Shown here: positions 44,410 through 53,077 of the stretch, piece after piece | Layout: each line of letters begins with the position of its first letter | Position numbering within the stretch: position 1 is the stretch's first letter | From: Azospirillum rugosum | GTDB lineage: Bacteria; Pseudomonadota; Alphaproteobacteria; Azospirillales; Azospirillaceae | DNA: 64,000 bases | Assembly: GCF_017876155.1 (NCBI RefSeq) | Contig: NZ_JAGINP010000017.1 | Location: 124,001-188,000 of the forward strand | Direction of reading: 5' to 3' | Program-made: the position numbers and the translations under genes | The notes under the pieces: generated by a model | Database searches by the model: none | The model's input: only the letters and a program-made list of their open reading frames with translations | What the model was told of the DNA's origin: nothing

Positions 44410-45237
44410 TCAGGCGCGCGGCACAAACCACGACACGACAGTGGTGATGTTGTCGTGTCCTCCGGCCTGGTTGGCCGTATCGATCAGCCGAATGCAGCTT
44501 TCCTCAGGTCCCGGCCGCGGCTCCCGGCTCAGGATACGGTTCAGCGCCGCGTCGGGAACCATGCCGTTCAGGCCGTCCGAGCACAGAAGGAACAGATCGT
44601 CCGGAAGGATCGACAGGACCGTGATGTCGGGGTCCACATGCTCGCCGGTGCCCAAGGCCCGGACGATGATGTTCCGCTGCGGTGCCGTGCCCCGGCGGCC
44701 GTTGTCGAGCCAGAGCTGGTACAGGCTGTGGTCCCGGGTGACCTGCCGCAGTTCGCCGTCGCGCAGGCGGTAGAGCCGGCTGTCCCCGGCGTGGAAGACG
44801 ACCAGCTTGCCCGTTCCCGGAACCCGCCATAGCCCGACCACGGTGGTGCCCATGCCGCGCCCGTCGGCAAAGCCACGTTCGACGTTCAGCGCGTGGATGC
44901 GGCGGTTGGCGAGCTGCACGGCGGAGCGAGCCACCGACACCGCGTTCTGCACGGCCGGCTCCACCGAATGGGATTCGGAAAGCGTGCAATCCTCGTCCGG
45001 CGGCGTGGCCGTCCCGGCCTTCGTCGCCTCGTCCGGATTGAACTCCTGGATGAAGTCGGCGATGACCTCCACCGCGGTGCGGCTGGCGATGTCTCCGCCC
45101 GCGTGGCCGCCCATCCCGTCGCACACCACCGCCAACCCGGAGTCCGGATTGAGGTGGAAGCTGTCCTCGTTGCGCGACCGCGTCCGACCGACGTCGGTTC
45201 GTCCGGCGGCGATCATTTGAAAGGCGGAATAGAACAT
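44410..45237 (-). CDS. PP2C-type Ser/Thr protein phosphatase
   Basis: 275 aa. Metal-dependent phosphatase with the full motif set: TRSRNEDSF, VVCDGMGGHAGGDIAS, GMGTTVVGLW, FHAGDSRLYRLRDG, LLCSDGLNGMV and GGHDNITTVV. It removes phosphates from Ser/Thr of proteins phosphorylated by a Hanks-type kinase; no kinase gene is in the window. Similar proteins (PppA/Stp1) work in type VI secretion or cell-wall control. The DUF4384 gene ends 16 bases away on the opposite strand. Confidence 0.94.
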   Translation of the reverse strand: MFYSAFQMIAAGRTDVGRTRSRNEDSFHLNPDSGLAVVCDGMGGHAGGDIASRTAVEVIADFIQEFNPDEATKAGTATPPDEDCTLSESHSVEPAVQNAVSVARSAVQLANRRIHALNVERGFADGRGMGTTVVGLWRVPGTGKLVVFHAGDSRLYRLRDGELRQVTRDHSLYQLWLDNGRRGTAPQRNIIVRALGTGEHVDPDITVLSILPDDLFLLCSDGLNGMVPDAALNRILSREPRPGPEESCIRLIDTANQAGGHDNITTVVSWFVPRA

Positions 45238-45412
45238 CCGGCGGGCAGCTCCAGAATCGCAGGCGCACGATGACAGGGCGAGGAAAGCGAAGAAGTGTCA
45301 GCCTTCCGCACCCGATAATGGCGCAAGCCACGGGAAAGATACAGCCGGATTCGGGAATTCGGGCGTTCTGCCCGCGATGGTTAGGCCGGTGGGCGGCCCG
45401 CGCCGGTGCCCG

Positions 45413-45712
45413 TCAGACGCTGACGTCGAGCAGCGATCCTCGTGTCCGCGCACCGTAGCCCTGGCCGTTGGTGCGTGCGTTCGCGGCCGCGGCCTGGGTG
45501 TCGAGCGCCTGCCCCGTCTGGGTTGCGCTGCGGGTGTCACGCGGGGCTTCCGCCTTGCCCACGGCTTGCGGAGCCTGAAGGGTCTGTGTCCGGACGGTCG
45601 CGGTCGTCTGTTGTGCCGCCTGAACGGCCGGCGACATGGCCATCTGCGCCGCCGGGGTGATCGGCGGTTGCGGCTTCGCCACCGGGGGCGCGATGACCGG
45701 ATTCAACTGCAT
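45413..45712 (-). CDS. Small Ala/Gln/Pro-rich protein, unknown
   Basis: 99 aa, low-complexity (VIAPPVAKPQPPITPAAQMA) with a more ordered C-terminal RTRGSLLDVSV. Short proteins ending in RGxxLDxSV occur across Rhodospirillales, so the gene is probably real, but no function is known. There is no signal peptide or membrane segment. Confidence 0.55.
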   Translation of the reverse strand: MQLNPVIAPPVAKPQPPITPAAQMAMSPAVQAAQQTTATVRTQTLQAPQAVGKAEAPRDTRSATQTGQALDTQAAAANARTNGQGYGARTRGSLLDVSV

Positions 45713-45832
45713 GGTCAGAAGATGCGCCTTCGCACATCCCTAATCAAGACGCGATTCGCGCAAGCGAGAGGAGCCGATGGCGAATGCCCGCCCTCCCCTC
45801 GCCTGCTGCGTGTCGCGACGGCTGGGTGTCGG

Positions 45833-46852
45833 TCAGCCGGCCGGCTGCTGCTGGGTGATGCAGTGGATGCCGCCGCCGCCGCGCACGATGTCGAGCGCCG
45901 GGATCTGGACCACTTCCCGGTCCGGAAAAGCGCGCCGCACGACGCGGAAGGCGTCGTCATCGGCCGGATCTTCGAAGGCCGGCATGACGATGCCGCCGTT
46001 CGCGATGTAGAGGTTCGTGTAGGAGAGCGTGAGGCGCACGCCGTTCTCGTCGCGGCGGGAGGGCTGCCGCACGGGAATGACCTCCAACTCGCGTCCCTGG
46101 GCGTCGCGGGCGCGCTTCAAACGGTCCAGATTGTCCTGGAACGCCTTGAAATTGGCGTCGCCCGGATCGTCGGTGGTGATCGCCATGACGACGCCGGGCT
46201 TCACGAAGAAGGCGATCTCGTCGATGTGGCCGTCGGTCTCGTCGTCCTGGTAGCCTTCGCCAAGCCAGATGATGGTGGAGACGCCGAGCTGGTCCTTCAG
46301 CTGCTCCTCGATCTCCGCCTTGCTCAGGTTGGGGTTGCGGTTGGGGTTCAGCAGGCACTGCTCCGTCGTCAGCAGGGTGCCCTGCCCGTCCACATGGAAG
46401 GAACCGCCCTCCATGACCAGCGGAGCCTCGAAGCGCCGCAGGCCCAGATGCTCCAGGACCAGCCGGCCGACCTGCTGGTCCTTCTCGCACTCCGCGTAGT
46501 TGCCGCCCCAGGCGTTGAAACGCCAGTGGACACCCGCGACCTGTCCCTTCCCGTCGGTGACGAAGCTGGGGCCGGTGTCGCGAATCCAGGAATCGCTGAT
46601 CGGCAGAGGCAGGATCTCGACGCCCGCCCCGCAGGCCAGGGAGGCCTCGGCGACGTCGGCGGGGTCGCAGACCATGGTCACCGGCTCGAACCGGCTGATG
46701 GCCCGCGCGACATCGGTGTAGGTGGCGGTGGCGGCGTCGAAGGCCTTTTCGTCGGGCCAGGTTTCCGGACGGCACGGCCACGCCATCCAGCAGCGCGCGT
46801 GACGCTCCCACTCGCCCGGCATGTACAGGCCTTCCGCCGCCGGTGTCGTCAT
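45833..46852 (-). CDS. aguA: Agmatine deiminase
   Basis: 339 aa from ATG 46852 (GGGAG upstream). It converts agmatine to N-carbamoylputrescine and ammonia. The guanidine-modifying fold is shown by MPGEWERHARCWMAWP, ISDSWIRDTGPSFV, VMEGGSFHVDGQGTLLTTEQ, GHIDEIAFF and the catalytic Cys331 in GGGGIHCITQQQP. The next enzyme, N-carbamoylputrescine amidase (aguB), is not in the window. It lies beside the putrescine uptake and degradation genes, so it belongs to the polyamine group. Confidence 0.94.
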   Translation of the reverse strand: MTTPAAEGLYMPGEWERHARCWMAWPCRPETWPDEKAFDAATATYTDVARAISRFEPVTMVCDPADVAEASLACGAGVEILPLPISDSWIRDTGPSFVTDGKGQVAGVHWRFNAWGGNYAECEKDQQVGRLVLEHLGLRRFEAPLVMEGGSFHVDGQGTLLTTEQCLLNPNRNPNLSKAEIEEQLKDQLGVSTIIWLGEGYQDDETDGHIDEIAFFVKPGVVMAITTDDPGDANFKAFQDNLDRLKRARDAQGRELEVIPVRQPSRRDENGVRLTLSYTNLYIANGGIVMPAFEDPADDDAFRVVRRAFPDREVVQIPALDIVRGGGGIHCITQQQPAG

Positions 46853-47220
46853 TTCAAAATCTCCCGCCGATCCTGTAGTACGCCGGCCATTATCCATCGG
46901 CCTGAGCGTTCAATGTCTCAGTTCACCCTAACCACGGGACGGCGGATTTGGCAACGGCCACCGAAAAGCCCGGAAGGGCTAGCGCTCGACCGCTCAGCGG
47001 CGGGAGGACAGGCGGCGGGAGGGCGGGCGGTCCGAATAGCGGCGTTCAACAGGCGCCGCGAAAGGCATCGTAAAACCGAGACGAAGCATGGGGAACCATA
47101 AGAGCGCGCGCACGATACGGCCTCATTCGCTGTTGCAGATGCCTACAACATAGACAAAACAACAGCCTGCGGCCACCCCCCTCGGCTGCGGCCTTGTGGC
47201 ATAGCTCCATTGGGAGCGGC
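46853..47220. other. Non-coding interval between aguA and potI
   Basis: About 370 bases with no plausible gene on either strand. It must hold the aguA promoter (minus strand) near its left side; no convincing elements were identified. Confidence 0.5.
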
Positions 47221-47245
47221 GCAGGGCGGGATTCACCCGCCCTGC
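47221..47245 (-). terminator. Hairpin overlapping the potI stop codon
   Basis: GCAGGGCGGG (47221-47230) pairs with CCCGCCCTGC (47236-47245). The potI TGA (47233-47235) lies in the loop. There is no T-tract after it on the minus strand, so it may stabilise the message end rather than terminate. Confidence 0.5.
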
Positions 47246-48066
47246 ACGGCCATTTGCTCGTCGCGTTGCTTTTGCCGTTCCTGCCGGTTGATGATCAGGC
47301 TGGCGATGAAGATGCCGACCGAGACGACCGTTACCATCAGGGTCGCCAGCGCGTTGATCTGCGGGCTGATGCCGAACTTCACGCTGGAGAAGATGACCAT
47401 CGGCAGCGTGGTCGATCCCGGCCCCGACACGAAGCTGGCGACCACCACGTCGTCCAGCGACAGGGTGAAGGCCAGCAGCCAGCCGGAGACGATCGCCGGG
47501 GCGATGATCGGCAGGGTGATGACGAAGAACACCTTGGCCGGGCGGGCGCCCAGATCCATCGCCGCCTCCTCCAGGCTCTCGTCCAGGCTGACGAGGCGCG
47601 ACTGGATGATGACGGCGACGTAGGCCATGGTGAAGGTCGTGTGCGCGATGGTGATCGTCGTCACGCCGCGCCCGTCCGGCCAGCCGATCAGCTGCTCCAG
47701 CGCCACGAACAGCAGCAGCAGCGACAGGCCGGTGATGACGTCTGGCATGACCAGCGGAGCCGTGATCATCCCGCCGAACAGCGTCCGCCCGCGGAACCGC
47801 CCGAAGCGCGCCAGCGCCAGCCCGGCGACGGTGCCCAGCACGACGGCCACGGTTGCCGACATCGCCGCGACCTCCAGCGACAGCCAAGCGGCGCTGAGGA
47901 GCTGGTCGTTGTGCAGCAGCTCCGCGTACCACTTCGTCGAAAAGCCGCCCCATACGGTGACAAGGCGCGATTCGTTGAAGGAGTACAGGATCAGCAGGGC
48001 AATGGGCACGTACAGGAAGGCGTAGCCGAACCACAGCGCCCAGGACAGGAACCCCATCCGCTTCAT
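47233..48066 (-). CDS. potI: Putrescine ABC transporter permease PotI
   Basis: 277 aa. Inner-membrane permease with six helices (FLSWALWFGYAFLYVPIALLIL; LEVAAMSATVAVVLGTVAGLALA; LVMPDVITGLSLLLLFVAL) and the EAA motif EEAAMDLGARPAKVFFVITLP. It pairs with PotH. The start ATG overlaps the potH stop by four bases (ATGA, 48063-48066). Confidence 0.94.
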   Translation of the reverse strand: MKRMGFLSWALWFGYAFLYVPIALLILYSFNESRLVTVWGGFSTKWYAELLHNDQLLSAAWLSLEVAAMSATVAVVLGTVAGLALARFGRFRGRTLFGGMITAPLVMPDVITGLSLLLLFVALEQLIGWPDGRGVTTITIAHTTFTMAYVAVIIQSRLVSLDESLEEAAMDLGARPAKVFFVITLPIIAPAIVSGWLLAFTLSLDDVVVASFVSGPGSTTLPMVIFSSVKFGISPQINALATLMVTVVSVGIFIASLIINRQERQKQRDEQMAVQGG

Positions 48067-48986
48067 CGTTCCGCCTCCGCCTGACGGCCCTGCACGTGCT
48101 GGAAAATCATGATCGGCACCACCAGGAACAGCAGCAGCGCGATGGCCACCGCCGAGGCGACCGGCCAGTCGCGGTTGGCGAAGAACTCGTTCCACAGCAC
48201 GCGGCCGATCATCAGCGTGTCCGGCCCGCCCAGCAGTTCCGGCGTCACGAACTCGCCCACCGACGGGATGAAGACCAGCAGCGATCCGGCGATGATGCCC
48301 GGCAGCGACAGCGGCAGCGTCACCGTCAGGAACGCCTTCCAGGGCCGGCAGCCGAGGTCGGCGGCGGCCTCCAGCAGCGTGGGGTCCATCTTCTCCAGCG
48401 TGGCGTACAGCGGCAGCACCATGAAGGGCAAATAGCAGTAGGTCATGCCGATGTAGACCGCCCAGTCCGAGTACAGAAGCTCGAACGGCGCGGTCGTCAG
48501 GCCGGACCATTGCAGAAGGTTGTCGATCACCCCGTTGGCCTTCAGGATGCCGATCCAGGCGTAGATGCGGATCAGGAAGCTCGTCCAGAAGGGCAGGACG
48601 ACCAGCATCATAAGCGGCCCGCGCTTGGCCGGCTCCGCCCGCGCGATGGCGTAGGCCATGGGGTAGCCGATCAGCAGGCAGCAGATGGTGGTGACGAGCG
48701 CGATCTTGACCGAGTTCAGATAGGCCAGGACGTACAGGTCGTCGCCGCCCAGCCGCAGGTAGTTGGACAGGTTCAGCAGAAGCTGAAGCTTCGTCGTGCC
48801 GGCGTCCTCGTCCACCAGCCACTCCACCAGCGGCGCGTAGGGCGGCTGGGCGATGACCGACTCCGACAGGCTGATGCCGAACACGATCAGGAACGGCACC
48901 AGGAAGAACAGCAGAAGCCACAGGTACGGGACGGCCAGCACCGCCCCGCGCCCCCACAGCCCGATCCGGCGGAGACGGTTGATCAT
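48063..48986 (-). CDS. potH: Putrescine ABC transporter permease PotH
   Basis: 307 aa. Permease of the spermidine/putrescine family: LAVPYLWLLLFFLVPFLIVFGIS at the N-terminus, TICCLLIGYPMAYAIARA, VLPFWTSFLIRIYAWIGIL and the EAA loop LEAAADLGCRPWKAFLTVTL. Its ATG overlaps the potG stop by four bases (48983-48986), so potG-H-I are translationally coupled. Confidence 0.95.
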   Translation of the reverse strand: MINRLRRIGLWGRGAVLAVPYLWLLLFFLVPFLIVFGISLSESVIAQPPYAPLVEWLVDEDAGTTKLQLLLNLSNYLRLGGDDLYVLAYLNSVKIALVTTICCLLIGYPMAYAIARAEPAKRGPLMMLVVLPFWTSFLIRIYAWIGILKANGVIDNLLQWSGLTTAPFELLYSDWAVYIGMTYCYLPFMVLPLYATLEKMDPTLLEAAADLGCRPWKAFLTVTLPLSLPGIIAGSLLVFIPSVGEFVTPELLGGPDTLMIGRVLWNEFFANRDWPVASAVAIALLLFLVVPIMIFQHVQGRQAEAER

Positions 48987-50134
48987 TGGGTCAGCACCAC
49001 GCCGGCGAAGGGGCGCCAGGTCAGGTAGACCTCGTCGTCCCAGGTGATGGGCATCTCGGTCCGGCGCACCAGGTTGGGCGCGGTCACGCGCACGGTCTTG
49101 CCGGTCTTCAGCTCCACCAGATAGATCGACACGTCGCCGAGATAGGCGATCTCGCGCACGATCCCCGTGGTCACGTTGCGCCCGTCGGATCCGGCCGGCG
49201 GCTCCTTGCTCAGCGCGATCTTCTCCGGGCGCACGGCCACGCCGACGGTGGCACCGGACGGCACGGCCACGGCGTGGTTGATGTAGAGGTCGCAGCCCGC
49301 GTCCTCCGACCGGATCAGGACGTGGTCGGACTGGTCCTCCACCACCCTGCCCTCGAACATGTTCACGGAGCCGATGAACTCCGCCACGAAACGCGACTGC
49401 GGGTATTCGTAGATCTCGGTCGGCGTGCCGGTCTGGGCGATCACGCCGTGGTTCATGACGGCGATGCGGCTGGACATGGTCATCGCCTCCTCCTGGTCGT
49501 GGGTGACCACGATGAAGGTGACTCCCAGCTTCTCCTGGATGTTAACGAGCTCGAACTGGGTCTGTTCGCGCAGCCGCTTGTCGAGCGCGCCCAGCGGCTC
49601 GTCCAGAAGCAGCAGTTTCGGCCGCTTGACCAGCGAGCGGGCCAGCGCCACGCGCTGCCGCTGGCCGCCGGAGAGCTGGTGCGGCTTGCGCTTGGCGAAG
49701 CGGCCGAGCTGGACGAGGTCGAGCATCGCCCCCACCCGCTCCCGGATCTCCGACTTCGCCACGCCGTCCTGCTTCAGGCCGAAGGCGACATTCTGCTCCA
49801 CCGTCATGTGCGGGAACAGGGCGTAGCTCTGGAACATCATGTTGACCGGCCGCTCATAGGGCGGGATGCCGGCCATGTCGACGCCGTCGATGAAGATCTT
49901 GCCTTCGGTCGGCGTCTCGAACCCGGCCAGCATGCGGAGCAGCGTGGTCTTGCCCGAGCCCGACCCGCCGAGCAGGGCGAAGAACTCCCCGCGGTAGATC
50001 GACAGGCTGACGTCGTCCACGGCGATGAAATCGCCGAAGGCCTTGGTCACCTTCTCGATGCGCACGTAAGGCGTCTGGCTGGGGTCTTGCCAGGGCTCCA
50101 GGCGCGTGGGCTTGCGGATCGGCTGGACGGCCAT
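48983..50134 (-). CDS. potG: Putrescine ABC transporter ATPase PotG
   Basis: 383 aa. Walker A GGSGSGKTTLL (about 55-65), Q-loop MFQSYALFPHMTVEQNVAFG, signature LSGGQRQRVALARSL, Walker B LLLLDEPLGALD, switch His in VTHDQEEAMTMS, then a C-terminal TOBE regulatory domain (GVAVRPEKIALSKEPPAG). It powers PotHI. It follows potF after 98 bases that contain a stem-loop. Confidence 0.95.
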   Translation of the reverse strand: MAVQPIRKPTRLEPWQDPSQTPYVRIEKVTKAFGDFIAVDDVSLSIYRGEFFALLGGSGSGKTTLLRMLAGFETPTEGKIFIDGVDMAGIPPYERPVNMMFQSYALFPHMTVEQNVAFGLKQDGVAKSEIRERVGAMLDLVQLGRFAKRKPHQLSGGQRQRVALARSLVKRPKLLLLDEPLGALDKRLREQTQFELVNIQEKLGVTFIVVTHDQEEAMTMSSRIAVMNHGVIAQTGTPTEIYEYPQSRFVAEFIGSVNMFEGRVVEDQSDHVLIRSEDAGCDLYINHAVAVPSGATVGVAVRPEKIALSKEPPAGSDGRNVTTGIVREIAYLGDVSIYLVELKTGKTVRVTAPNLVRRTEMPITWDDEVYLTWRPFAGVVLTQ

Positions 50135-50167
50135 CGGGTCCTCTTCGGCGTCCTCTTCTCAAGGGAA

Positions 50168-50203
50168 CGCCCCGGCCGTTCCCGCGTGGGATCGGCCGGG
50201 GCG
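50168..50203 (-). terminator. Stem-loop between potF and potG
   Basis: CGCCCCGGCCG (50168-50178) pairs with CGGCCGGGGCG (50193-50203). With no T-tract on the minus strand it is more likely a 3' stabiliser or partial attenuator that keeps the binding-protein message abundant. Confidence 0.55.
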
Positions 50204-50232
50204 CGTTTCAGTCGTGCTTGTCAGGGCTCAGC

Positions 50233-51345
50233 TTACTTGCCGGTCTTGACCTTCGTCCACACGCGGGTGCGGGCGCGGTCGGTGGCCTGCTTGATCGGCT
50301 TCAGCGAGAACAGCTTCACCTTGCTGGTTTCCGGCAGGAAGACGGCCGGGTTGGACTTCACCGCCTCGTCCACGCTGGCCAGCGAAGCCGGCACGGCGTT
50401 GGCGTAGTTCACCTTGTTGGAGATCGCGGCGATGTTGGCCGGATCCAGGATGAAGTTGATGTAGTCGTAGGCGCCGGCCTTGTTCGGGGCGTCGGCCGGG
50501 ATGGCCAGCGTGTCCCACCAGACCTGCACGCCCTCCTTCGGGGTGACGTACTCGACCTTCACGCCGTTCTTGGCTTCCTCGGCGCGGGCCGCACCCTGGA
50601 TGGCGTCGCCGTTGTAGGACATCACCACGCAGGCGTCGCCGGCCGCCAGGATGTTGATGTTGCCGCCGGTCACGAACTGCTTGATGTAGGGGCGGACGGC
50701 CATCAGCGCCTTCTCGGCCTTGTCCAGATCCTCCTTCTTCTCGGAGTTCGGGTCGAGGCCAAGGTAGTTCAGCACCGACGGGATCACGTCGATGGCCGAA
50801 TCCATGACGGTGATGCCGCAGGAGGCGACCTTCTTGGCCACCTCCGGCTTGAAGATCAGGTCCCAGCTGTCCAGCGGGACGTCGGGGGCGACGGCCTTGA
50901 TCTTCTCCGGAATGATGGCGATGCCGACGGTGCCGCCGAGGTAGGGCACGGCGAACTTGTTGCCGGGGTCGGAGTTCTCCAGCAGCTTCAGAACCTTCGG
51001 GTCGACGTTCTTCAGGTTCGGGATCTTCGCCTTGTCGAGCGGGGCGACGACCTTCGCCTGGATCATGCGCGACAGCGTCGGCTCGGCGGTCGGAACGATC
51101 ACGTCGTAGCCCGACTTGCCGACCAGCACCTTCTGCTCCAGCAGCTCCAGGCTGTCGTACAGGTCGACCTTGGTCTCATACCCGGTGGCCTTCGTGAAGT
51201 CGGCCAGCGTCGAATCGCCCAGATAGTCATTCCAGATGTAGATGTTGACCGGCTTCTTGGCCTGGGCCATCGCCGGGCCGGCCAGGGCGGCGGTGGTGGC
51301 GACGGCGGCGACCGCGCCGATGACGCTGAGAGCGAAACGTTTCAT
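50233..51345 (-). CDS. potF: Putrescine-binding periplasmic protein PotF
   Basis: 370 aa with a signal peptide (FALSVIGAVAAVATTAALAGPAMAQ). Family 1 solute-binding protein of the PotD/PotF type: VNIYIWNDYLGDSTLADFTKATGYE, YDVIVPTAEPTLSRMIQ, SDPGNKFAVPYLGGTVGIAI, NYLGLDPNSEKKEDLDKAE and VSYNGDAIQGAARA-like SYNGDA match the ligand site regions. It delivers putrescine to PotGHI. The genes run potF-G-H-I on the minus strand, downstream of puuA. Confidence 0.94.
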   Translation of the reverse strand: MKRFALSVIGAVAAVATTAALAGPAMAQAKKPVNIYIWNDYLGDSTLADFTKATGYETKVDLYDSLELLEQKVLVGKSGYDVIVPTAEPTLSRMIQAKVVAPLDKAKIPNLKNVDPKVLKLLENSDPGNKFAVPYLGGTVGIAIIPEKIKAVAPDVPLDSWDLIFKPEVAKKVASCGITVMDSAIDVIPSVLNYLGLDPNSEKKEDLDKAEKALMAVRPYIKQFVTGGNINILAAGDACVVMSYNGDAIQGAARAEEAKNGVKVEYVTPKEGVQVWWDTLAIPADAPNKAGAYDYINFILDPANIAAISNKVNYANAVPASLASVDEAVKSNPAVFLPETSKVKLFSLKPIKQATDRARTRVWTKVKTGK

Positions 51346-51548
51346 TCAGGTAGCCCCCGAGTTCTTGGTCGTTCGAGTCGTGGTCGTTTGACAGGGGGTG
51401 CGGCGCGTTCCGCACGGCGTCCCCAGCGCGGGCGCTATTGCACCCACGAAAGGGTTGGTTGTCAACGGTATGCGGGGGCCTATGCGGGGTGAAATGCCCC
51501 CTCCTTCGCCGTCTCTTTCATCAGGGCTCAAGGAGGGGGCAGGCCTGC

Positions 51549-52892
51549 TCAAACATTCAGCAGAAGGTTCTCGCGTTCCCACGAGCTGATGACCCGGTGA
51601 TAGGCCTCGTACTCGGCCTCCTTCACGCAGGTCACGGCGTCCACGAACGTCTCCCCCAGGATCTCCTTCAGCGGCTTGCAGGCGTTGAACTTCTGCAAGG
51701 CGTCGCCCTGGTGGCGCGGCAGCGTGAAGGCCAGCCGGTAGGCGGAGCCCTTCACCGGATCGGTCGGTTCCAGCCCCTGCGCCATGCCGAGGTAGCCGCA
51801 GGCGAGCGACGCGGCGATGGCGAGGTAGGGGTTGGCGTCGGCGCCGGCGACGCGGTTCTCGACGCGGCGCGAATCGGCCTGGGACACGGGGACCCGCAGG
51901 CCGGTGGTGCGGTTGTCGCGCCCCCAATGCACGTTGATCGGCGCGTCGGAGTTCGGCACCAAGCGCCGGTAGGAGTTCACGTTCGGCGCCAGCAGCGGCA
52001 TCGCGTAGGGCAGGTACTTCTGAAGGCCCGCGATGTGCGCCATGAACAGCGCGCTGTCGCTGCCGTTGGCCTCCGAGAACAGGTTGCGGCCGGAGTCGGC
52101 GTCCACCACCGACTGGTGGATGTGCATGGCGCTGCCCGGCTCGTTCTGCATGGGCTTGGCCATGAAGGTCGCGTAGACCTGATGGCGCAACGCCGCCTCG
52201 CGCGCCGTGCGCTTGAACAGGAAGGCCTGGTCGGCCAGTTCCAGCGCGTCGCCGTGGTTGAAGTTGATCTCGATCTGCGCGGCGCCGGCCTCGTGGGTCA
52301 GCGTGTCGATGTCGATGTCCTGCGCTTCGCAATAGTCGTAGACCATCTCGAAGATCGGGTCGAACTCGTTGACCGCGTCGATGCCGAAGGCCTGCCGCCC
52401 GCTCTCCACCCGGCCGTTGCGGCCGATCGGCGGCACCAACGGATAGTCGGGGTCCTTGTTGACCTGGACCAGGAAGAACTCCAGTTCCGGCGCCACCAGC
52501 GGCTTCCAGCCGCGCTCCTCGTACAGCGAGAGCACGCGCTTCAGCACGTGGCGGGGGGAGAAGTTGACCGGGCTGCCGTCGGCGTAGACGCAGTCGGTGA
52601 TGACCTGGGCCGTCGGCTCCTCGTACCAGGGGACGAAGCGAATCGTCCGCTCGTCGGGGATCATGTAGATGTCGGAATTCTCGTCCGACGTGACGGTGTC
52701 GTCCTCCGGATACTCGCCGGTGACCGTCTGGACGAAGATCGCCTCGGGCAGCCGCAGGCCGCGGTCGCGCAGGATGCGCAGGAACTTCTCGGCCGGGACG
52801 ATCTTGCCGCGCGCGATGCCCGACATGTCGGGCACGAGGCATTCCACTTCGGTGATGCGGTTCTTCTTGATGAAGTCTTCCATGAAACCCAT
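51549..52892 (-). CDS. puuA: Gamma-glutamylputrescine synthetase
   Basis: 447 aa (ATG 52892; MEDF at 52883 is an alternative). Glutamine-synthetase fold with the active-site elements APELEFFLV, HEAGAAQIEINFNHGDAL, GSAMHIHQSV, NSYRRLVPNSDAP, WGRDNRTTGLRVP and RRVENRVAGADANPYLA. The PuuA branch links glutamate to putrescine in the first step of the Puu route. Context supports that over ammonia assimilation: potFGHI lies downstream on the same strand and puuB is divergent. GlnT-like relatives are the alternative. Confidence 0.88.
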   Translation of the reverse strand: MGFMEDFIKKNRITEVECLVPDMSGIARGKIVPAEKFLRILRDRGLRLPEAIFVQTVTGEYPEDDTVTSDENSDIYMIPDERTIRFVPWYEEPTAQVITDCVYADGSPVNFSPRHVLKRVLSLYEERGWKPLVAPELEFFLVQVNKDPDYPLVPPIGRNGRVESGRQAFGIDAVNEFDPIFEMVYDYCEAQDIDIDTLTHEAGAAQIEINFNHGDALELADQAFLFKRTAREAALRHQVYATFMAKPMQNEPGSAMHIHQSVVDADSGRNLFSEANGSDSALFMAHIAGLQKYLPYAMPLLAPNVNSYRRLVPNSDAPINVHWGRDNRTTGLRVPVSQADSRRVENRVAGADANPYLAIAASLACGYLGMAQGLEPTDPVKGSAYRLAFTLPRHQGDALQKFNACKPLKEILGETFVDAVTCVKEAEYEAYHRVISSWERENLLLNV

Positions 52893-53077
52893 GAATGTCT
52901 GGACCGCACCGGACGGTGGGCAGCCCCTCCCTTCTGTGGACGATGCCCCTACTATGGCCCCGAACCCCCGCTGCGCGCCAGAGGGGAAGGCGGATCCTGT
53001 CCGGAAGGCGTGCGGATTTGCAGTGGCCCCTTCGGAAGGATTGACGGGCCGGGGTCCCCTCCCCCTAACTGCCGTCC

